NCBI GenBank assembly: GCA_024644125.1
Contig: JAHELQ010000056.1
Coordinates: 1-16,619 of the forward strand
Source: Candidatus Aminicenantota bacterium
GTDB lineage: Bacteria; Acidobacteriota; Aminicenantia; UBA2199
Direction: 5' to 3'
Length of the DNA stretch: 16,619 nucleotides
Shown: piece after piece, positions 12,701-14,070 of the stretch
Numbering within the stretch: position 1 is the first letter of the stretch
Layout: every line of letters starts with the position of its first letter
Notes under the pieces: model-generated
Told to the model about the DNA's origin: nothing
Databases searched by the model: none
Seen by the model: only the letters and a program-made list of their open reading frames with translations
Program-made: the position numbers and the translations under genes

Positions 12701-13299
12701 TTTTGGCCCGGCTCTGCGGCCAGGAGGATGTGGTGGTGGGGACGCCGGTGGCTAACCGGCGGCATGCCGATCTGGAACCGATTATCGGGATGTTCGTCAA
12801 CACCCTGGCGCTGCGGAATCGGGTCATTGGGGAACAAAACCTCGATGAGTTTTTGCTGGAAGTGAGGGCGCGAACCCTTCAAGCGTTCGAAAACCAGGAA
12901 TATCCATTCGAAACTCTGGCGGGCCGGTTGATGGACCAGCGGCGGTCGGAGCGGAACGCGATTTTCGATGTGTTTTTTTCGATGGAAAACGAGGAGATAC
13001 CCGAGGTGTCTATCCACGGATTGGAGATGAAGCCCGCTGGCTATCAATACAAAAGAGCTCCCTTCGATCTGGTTCTCATCTGTAAAGAAACGGAAGCCTC
13101 GATGCAGGCTTCGTTCCTCTACCCGGCGGCGTTATTCAAAGGTGGGACGATCGAGAGATTCTTCGGTTATTTCCAGGAAATAGCGTCCGCCATGACTGGC
13201 GGCGATTGCCGGTCATTGTTGGATATCAGTATTTCCCACCGTTTTATGGAATCTAGACACTCGATTCTCGAAGAGGCGAGCGGAGGATTCGATTTTTGA
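1..13299 (+). CDS. Four-module nonribosomal peptide synthetase (5' end outside the window)
   Basis: This cytosolic multimodular enzyme activates amino acids as adenylates, loads them on phosphopantetheine arms and joins them into a peptide. Counting the Met at base 10 as residue 1, the order is condensation C-lobe (1-255), A1-T1, C2-A2-T2, C3-A3-T3, C4-A4-T4 and a complete terminal C domain (about 3975-4400). The four carrier serines are residues 807, 1850, 2881 and 3920, and all four complete C domains keep HHxxxDG. The frame is open back to base 1, and the few bases before the ATG at 10 show no ribosome binding site. The protein also starts inside a C domain, so the gene probably begins upstream. 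A true start at base 10 is the alternative, since the next gene also opens with a C-lobe. The gene ends with tandem in-frame stops (TGA TAA). No epimerase or thioesterase domain is present, so this is not the terminal synthetase. Confidence 0.96.
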   Translation, partial: RLFMREHEAFWREQLRPPLPMNRIPTDFSQARRNPASGDLLESFLEPDLVLKLKEVGWQHEATLFMVLFSVYSILLANLCGQEDLVAGVAAHGRAAGWTQPLVGMFVNTLAVRVKPLFSNTYGHFLRELKLNLLECFQRQEFPLEEMAENPALLLDTLFVLQNMEVPDLRLPGLVVAQIPFHHKVSRFPMTVMAEETGGGVRLSWEYDNALFRRDTVLRFASYFREIARRATEDPDVRIVKITIYNSDEEERLLREFNRPGEPVEGEKTFQQMFACQARSDGDAIAITGFEPVFGGDWSHVTYGELDRRSNHLARRLLSYGVRRQDIAALMAPRSPSVIAAILGILKAGAIYLPIEDYLPLERKRFLLADSAAGIAIVLGGVAAGLDIPASFCLAEEMEGGCDDSPLQDSGLAGDAAYIIYTSGTTGTPKGVVVEHRGLAGLRQLFSDCFHVGAGSRVLQFAAFSFDASVWELAMGMLTGAALAMVADDIKMDAALLGHFMKRQCVTIATFPPAVAGYLEPGGLGSLKWLITAGSEASAPLLDIWRKRTMTVNAYGPTETTVCASYWPVPQDGELPDAIPIGRPLQNAVVTIIDRYGRMCPIGTPGEIVVSGSPVARGYLNRPQLTAGYFGNSTGDHSLRSYRTGDQGRFTAEGTIEYLGRLDDQVKIRGFRVEPGEVQAVLSRSPDVHDCWVLPVADDDGDLGLAAYVVAQAGRRDEDVLRRLREYLEVRLPAYMTPDHVIMVPGMPLTAHGKPDRSRLPNPFEYRGAAPKPPQGDRETWLAHEWSSLLGIPIAAVGHESHFFQSGGQSLKAVRLAARIRQETGKALTVTDIFRFPILRQMARHIETLPASHSYPPLLPSEKQDYYPVTSVQRRLFILQQQDKTSTAYNMPVLLTLEGVLNKDRLAKAFAELVARHESFRTSFAAIEGQLVQRVVPRVELEIEHYDRGSFVRPFDLTAAPLMRVALARVSDDAHMLAVDIHHIVADGASIDILVREFLDLYSKRALAPLELQYRDYSLWLNTSGVRKILEAQKRFWMRQYSGECPRLRLPDDFSSLDGNGAVGGRIEFNVGAEAALGLKALATAERCTLFMVVLAAYYAWLSRVSGQEDIVVGVGGDGRLPAQTRRMIGMFVNTLALRFQVDGNLGYRHFLRQVRDYILQAFENQYYPFEDLVEAAPVRAPEGRNPLFDVMLRFDDLEIPPFDLPGLRATVGDMGLRDTKSHLTLVAGEHGDALDMVLEYNAGLFGRDTAELMARQLSRAMENAARDPELSLRSVTAPSQNEMETILQRFNSDIERQIAGFSPSMAIQDKILDCASRHRDAVALSQGESALSYGALERRVSSVARYLRGHGIGTGTIVGIMLKERIPIIETVLAIIKIGAVFVPLDPELPDSRLRHMIRSANCSLIVCSNETELLDASRRIPMDRIPDWKEELLAEDENPPGYLPTDPIYIYFTSGTTGLPKAFLGVNNSLLHFIQWERRHLGIGKGDRFSQLIVPTFDAFLRDVFLPLLSGGTSCLLPRKEWLLEAGILCRWLEMMDIQVVHCVPSVFRLILSGPLTSASFKGLRAVLMSGERIHPGDIGNWFRILGRRIQLFNLYGSSETTMVKSYHPITIEDTGRARVPVGLPIDGAAIVVLDSAGQACGPLATGEIYIASQFTAAGYLDDPELTCEKFIVNRFRQHGLPRLYRTGDTGRMLACGSLDFIGREDRQVKIRGIRVELAEIEWALLQCPLVAEGAVVCQTDDDVALLFAFVGLKDLDEGHDDPAGYVSRFLETLLPSYMIPSRVIILDAMPRKTNGKLDYPALGQMTVRSTKQAVPPANPTERRLLELWQESFKNRVTCVETTFFEVGGNSLNVMKLLLKIQREFETRISLQDLFRLPTVRLQALELAGSVVTGGEDLKQTEKMDYYPLSPQQSRLYFLQHLTPNGIHYNMSSCFSLEGEIDGSLFKRTLLELAARQHSLRTSFAVVDGNPVQRICAMEAFDIDILYLDGSPGQSADTDEIIRRFIQPFDLSSPPLFRLGLIDLGDDRSIMVLDYHHIIGDGISGELFIGECMAIYRGQRLEPPAFQYVDFAVWKHGSGADARFGTDRDYWLDRFSDDVPVLELPLDFERPPLRDTCGERIDFALSQLTRRRLRHFSESRDATLFMVLLSAFYICLARISGQLDIVVGTPVAGRTHKESQSIIGMFVNSLALRQRIELEDQFEGLLGRVKLDVMNALSNQEYQLEALVEELAVDRDMARNPLFDVMFVLQNFEKREIELPGLSISPYRHASPVSRFDLTLWTLKGGDDLEFSLEYSTRLFRRRSAQNFATYFQRILAAVLEDPLRRVMTIDLLSAEEKSRLLNEFNDSDSPYPRERMVHEIVSILASHAPWSIAVEMESIMLSYGELERRSNALALHLRERGVSLEDVIGVLAFDCIELIVTVIAILRAGGVVLPIDPALPESRITFLMNDAACRLVLDSRHLILDSGFLGNSRHRKGMPVPTAHSLAYIIYSSGTTGKPKGSLISHQNIARLLCGPGIVDFQSRDKYMQLVNYMFDVSIFDIFTPLLNGGTLLLIDKTRMMEPGRLQETILRHGVTMTFFPTSLFNMIVENDIQCLAPLRKIVVGGEALSFGHTKKALEYLGPGRIVNGYGPSENSMFTTFYEFHHLEGSRVPIGKPCPNGKVYILDCHGNLQPEGIIGELCAGGYGVARGYLNRPLLTAEKFVPHPFLPGVTIYRTGDLARWLPDGDIEFFGRIDHQVKIRGFRIELGEIEARLLEHPDVREAVVTALRDHQNDSYLCAYLVLEPGMEGIDPIREYVTAELPSYMVPASFVSLDALPLTANGKVDRKALPEPGLLQREFCDDEPEDELQRGIAAIWANVLGCPVKQVGIRRKFFDCGGQSLKATVLMSRLHKEFRARMPLAVFYRNPTVAGIAQWIRQSREKVFDEIPAAEAMEYYPLSFAQRRLFFLARMDPDSAGYNLTSVVSIRGRLDRQLVRQTFEKLIERHEIFRTSFHVIADEPVQIVLDEVPFEVEFEALPQCDIDDRQRIEPLVSRFIRPFDLSRPPLLRVELIQLAGDAHIMVLDMHHIITDGTSMNLLIREFSRFYSLGELPPLTIQYKDFSVWQQHKIRQEPFENQKSFWLRQFAGEIPVLDLPLDFPRPAMRRFTGGFHDFSIRGDLLSNLKSAAREHDATIFMMLLALVNIFFARICRQEDVVVGAPIAGRTHSALEPLVGMFVNTLALRNVPKMGMTVRDFMKDVKHRTIQAFEHQEFPFELLVDLVVERRDMSRNPLFDVMFALQNMDMEGVAVPGLTVRPFRHNGGYAKFDLSLVGIESPDSIDFTFEYSAELYRDDSIARFVGHFLYLARCVAENSQSLLREIDLLPPHEKRQILYDVHGKSMEIPDVPLHGLFERQAHQDGDRVALELEDGALSYRELNELADRLAGRIVEFQVAEGRFVPVCLKRSIEMMIGILGVLKAGSAYIPLDPSNPVERLEYIVRDSGAAIVVVAGNDHPFKGYPIHKVDVMETRWCDNCRSGDVIFAGNQMDPAYVIYTSGTTGRPKGVVIEHRSVINLITYQSRSFGIDSSDRILQFSSYCFDASVEQIFLALLCGARLVLVSQEIILDLDRFHRYIASRNITHVNAVPSFLGMVELRGLTHVKRVVSGGDTCPTGLVEKFSQKFLFYNQYGPSETTVTVLKALVKHVDGAGSVAIGRPLGNTTAYILDLYGGLLPDGIPGELFIGGLGVGRGYLNQPELTAEKFVVNPHVKGERIYKTGDLVKRNPVTGDIEYLGRIDHQVKIRGFRIETGEIESLLLEYPGIAAAAVVARQSRNGELFLCAYLSGETGGISVAQLEGRLRERLPEYMIPANFVFLDGIPLNTNGKVDKNALPEPDMAGEGTFAAPTNRIERNLVELWSEVLKIAGTEIGIDHNFFQLGGHSLRATILASRIEKALKVKIPLAEIFRASTIREMAAYINRAAADETPAIPAIEEMRYYPLSPSQKMLYIEQQMEAGNLNYNISIAVLLQGALDIPRLREVFVSLARRHESFRTAFAIVDGEPRQVIAAPDDAGFEITIRDLTGNGGGHLALDEEEQQATIRRFIRPFDLSHAPLLRVELVKYSESQCLMLADMHHIVADGTSTGILMREFMDLYDGKTLQPLNIQYKDYAVWMQSDGMIETLERQEAYWLDLLTPLPPRLDLPFDFPRGDQKNYEGERMEFLLPAGLYRGIVKLAAANDMTPFMVLLAAFTILLARLCGQEDVVVGTPVANRRHADLEPIIGMFVNTLALRNRVIGEQNLDEFLLEVRARTLQAFENQEYPFETLAGRLMDQRRSERNAIFDVFFSMENEEIPEVSIHGLEMKPAGYQYKRAPFDLVLICKETEASMQASFLYPAALFKGGTIERFFGYFQEIASAMTGGDCRSLLDISISHRFMESRHSILEEASGGFDF
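790..2550 (+). other. Module 1: adenylation domain (predicted Phe) and carrier domain
   Basis: The adenylation domain runs from about 799 to 2290 and has all core motifs: a2 LKAGAIYLP (1036-1062), a3 YTSGTTGTPKG (1261-1293), a5 NAYGPTETT (1657-1683), YRTGDQG near 1924, and the a10 lysine at 2260 in HGKPDR. Reading the ten pocket residues against the GrsA phenylalanine domain gives D-A-W-T-I-A-A-V-C-K, which matches the known phenylalanine signature. Spacing from the LITAGS segment through NAYGPTETT matches GrsA without gaps. The carrier domain follows, with its phosphopantetheine serine (GGQS) at 2428-2430. No epimerisation domain separates it from C2, so an L-residue is the default reading. 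Confidence 0.9.
2590..5680 (+). other. Module 2: C-A-T with unusual adenylation pocket (substrate unknown)
   Basis: The condensation domain starts with YYPVTSVQRRLF (2596) and keeps HHIVADG at 2944-2964 and IGMFVNTLALR near 3385-3417. The adenylation domain (about 3905-5410) has a3 TSGTTGLPK at 4363, but continues as AFLGVNNS instead of the usual G-V-x-x-E-H. Motif a5 reads NLYGSSETT (4786-4812), and the a10 lysine is at 5395. The pocket residues read by alignment are about D-A-R-H-L-S-L-M-V-K. I do not recognise this code. The Arg at the position matching GrsA 239 could suit an acidic side chain, but that is only a guess. The carrier serine is at 5557-5559 (GGNS). Confidence 0.88.
5710..8770 (+). 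other. Module 3: C-A-T, predicted branched aliphatic (Val/Ile-like)
   Basis: The condensation domain begins at YYPLSPQQSRLYFL (5725), with HHIIGDG at 6112-6132 and IIGMFVNSLALR near 6550-6585. The adenylation domain (about 7070-8505) has a3 YIIYSSGTTGKPKG from 7471, a5 NGYGPSENS from 7891 and the a10 lysine at 8479 in NGKVDR. The pocket reads about D-V-F-F-V-G-G-M-F-K. This is close to, but not identical with, known Val and Ile codes of the D-A-F-(W/F)-x-G-x-T-F-K type. The NGYGP(T/S)EN form of a5 is also common in aliphatic-specific domains. The carrier serine is at 8650-8652 (GGQS). Confidence 0.88.
8800..11885 (+). other. Module 4: C-A-T, predicted basic amino acid (Orn/Lys-like)
   Basis: The condensation domain starts at YYPLSFAQRRLFFL (8815) and carries HHIITDG at 9208-9228 and VGMFVNTLALR near 9649-9681. 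The adenylation domain (about 10165-11630) has a2 LKAGSAYIPLDP near 10378, a3 YTSGTTGRPKG from 10609, a5 NQYGPSETT from 11005 and the a10 lysine at 11599 in NGKVDK. The pocket reads about D-A-E-N-V-G-Q-V-T-K. The Glu at position 239 and overall similarity to the ornithine code D-M-E-N-L-G-L-I-N-K suggest a basic side chain, with modest certainty. The carrier serine is at 11767-11769 (GGHS). Confidence 0.88.
11925..13299 (+). other. Terminal condensation domain without a following adenylation domain
   Basis: A complete condensation domain closes the first protein. It has YYPLSPSQKMLYIEQQ at 11932, HHIVADG at 12343-12363, IIGMFVNTLALR near 12781-12816 and the HQ(D/E)YPFE equivalent ENQEYPFE near 12889. 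About 30 residues after the domain, the chain stops in what is normally the linker to an adenylation domain. With no A domain of its own, it most likely condenses the T4-bound chain with the residue loaded by the next protein. It would then act across the gene boundary. Confidence 0.9.
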
Positions 13300-13300
13300 T

Positions 13301-13306
13301 AAGGAG
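13301..13306 (+). promoter_or_regulatory. Ribosome binding site for the second NRPS gene
   Basis: AAGGAG lies 8 bases before the ATG at 13315, which fixes that start. Its first two bases belong to a second in-frame stop (TAA at 13300-13302) just after the TGA of the first gene. The whole gap between the genes is 15 bases, with no room for a promoter or terminator, so the two genes are almost certainly co-transcribed and may be translationally coupled. Confidence 0.85.
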
Positions 13307-13314
13307 AGCAGAAC

Positions 13315-14070
13315 ATGCTGAACAGAAGAAACAGGGATGAATTGACGCTGGCCGCCAGCCAGAAACCGGAGGAGCAGGCATTCTGGCTGGAGCGGTTGTC
13401 GGGGGAGGTTAAGCCTACGTCGTTTCCTTACGATATGCCGGATACCGGCCGGAAGGATGATTATCATGAGTTCCCAATCCAATTGGACAATAACCTGGCG
13501 GCGGGACTCAAAAAAATGGCCGGAGATTCCAGTGTCCGGTTGCATTTGGTGCTGGCCTCCCTTGCCGCCTGTTTGGCGGGGCAATATGGGAACACAGGAG
13601 ATGTACTGATCGGAACACCGATTTTCAGCGGCGATTCGACTGAGAGCCTGATCAACACTGTTCTTCCATTGCGACTGAATTTGCAACCACACATGAGTTT
13701 CAAAGACCTGGTGTTATCCATGAGGGATGTGACGGTGCAGGCAACGCAGCATCAAAACTTCCCGATGGAGATTCTGGCGGAAAAGCTTGGTTTTTCTCAA
13801 AACCAGCGGCGGTTCCCGCTTTTTGATATCGTGGTGGTACTGGACGACAACCAGGAAATCGAGAACATCCTCTGGACAAATCCTTCGGTTGTCTTTCGGT
13901 TTGCCAGCGACGATTCTTCGCTCTTTGGAAAACTTATATACAAACCGTATCTCTATCATCCGCAATCCATTGAACGGTTCGCCGCTCATTTCTCGCGATT
14001 GGCGCGACAAATGGTCGCCGCTCCCCAGACCGGATTGGAAGAGGCGGATATCCTCACAGACGAGGAACGC
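13315..14070 (+). other. Lone condensation C-lobe at the protein N-terminus
   Basis: The first 250 residues are homologous only to the C-terminal half of condensation domains. They include EEQAFWLERLSG (about residue 19), an IGTPI strand, HQNFPME at 146-152 and FPLFD at 167-171. The N-lobe with HHxxxDG is absent, and the strong ribosome binding site shows the protein really starts here. The C5 motif is degraded: LINTVLPLRL stands in place of IGMFVNTLALR. It cannot catalyse peptide bond formation by the usual mechanism. The preceding gene ends with a complete C domain, so this lobe is redundant and may be a docking element or a relic. Confidence 0.85.

Noticed and set aside
1264..12800. Repeated stretches such as the ACCTCCGGTACCACCGG-like motif and the GGGATGTT(T/C)GTCAA motif
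   Set aside because: They encode conserved core motifs (TSGTTG and GMFVN) of homologous modules. Surrounding sequence and synonymous codons differ, so they are not mobile or recent repeats.
13300..13314. A promoter or terminator between the two genes
   Set aside because: The gap is 15 bases and is taken up by a second stop codon and the ribosome binding site. No hairpin or -35/-10 pair can fit.
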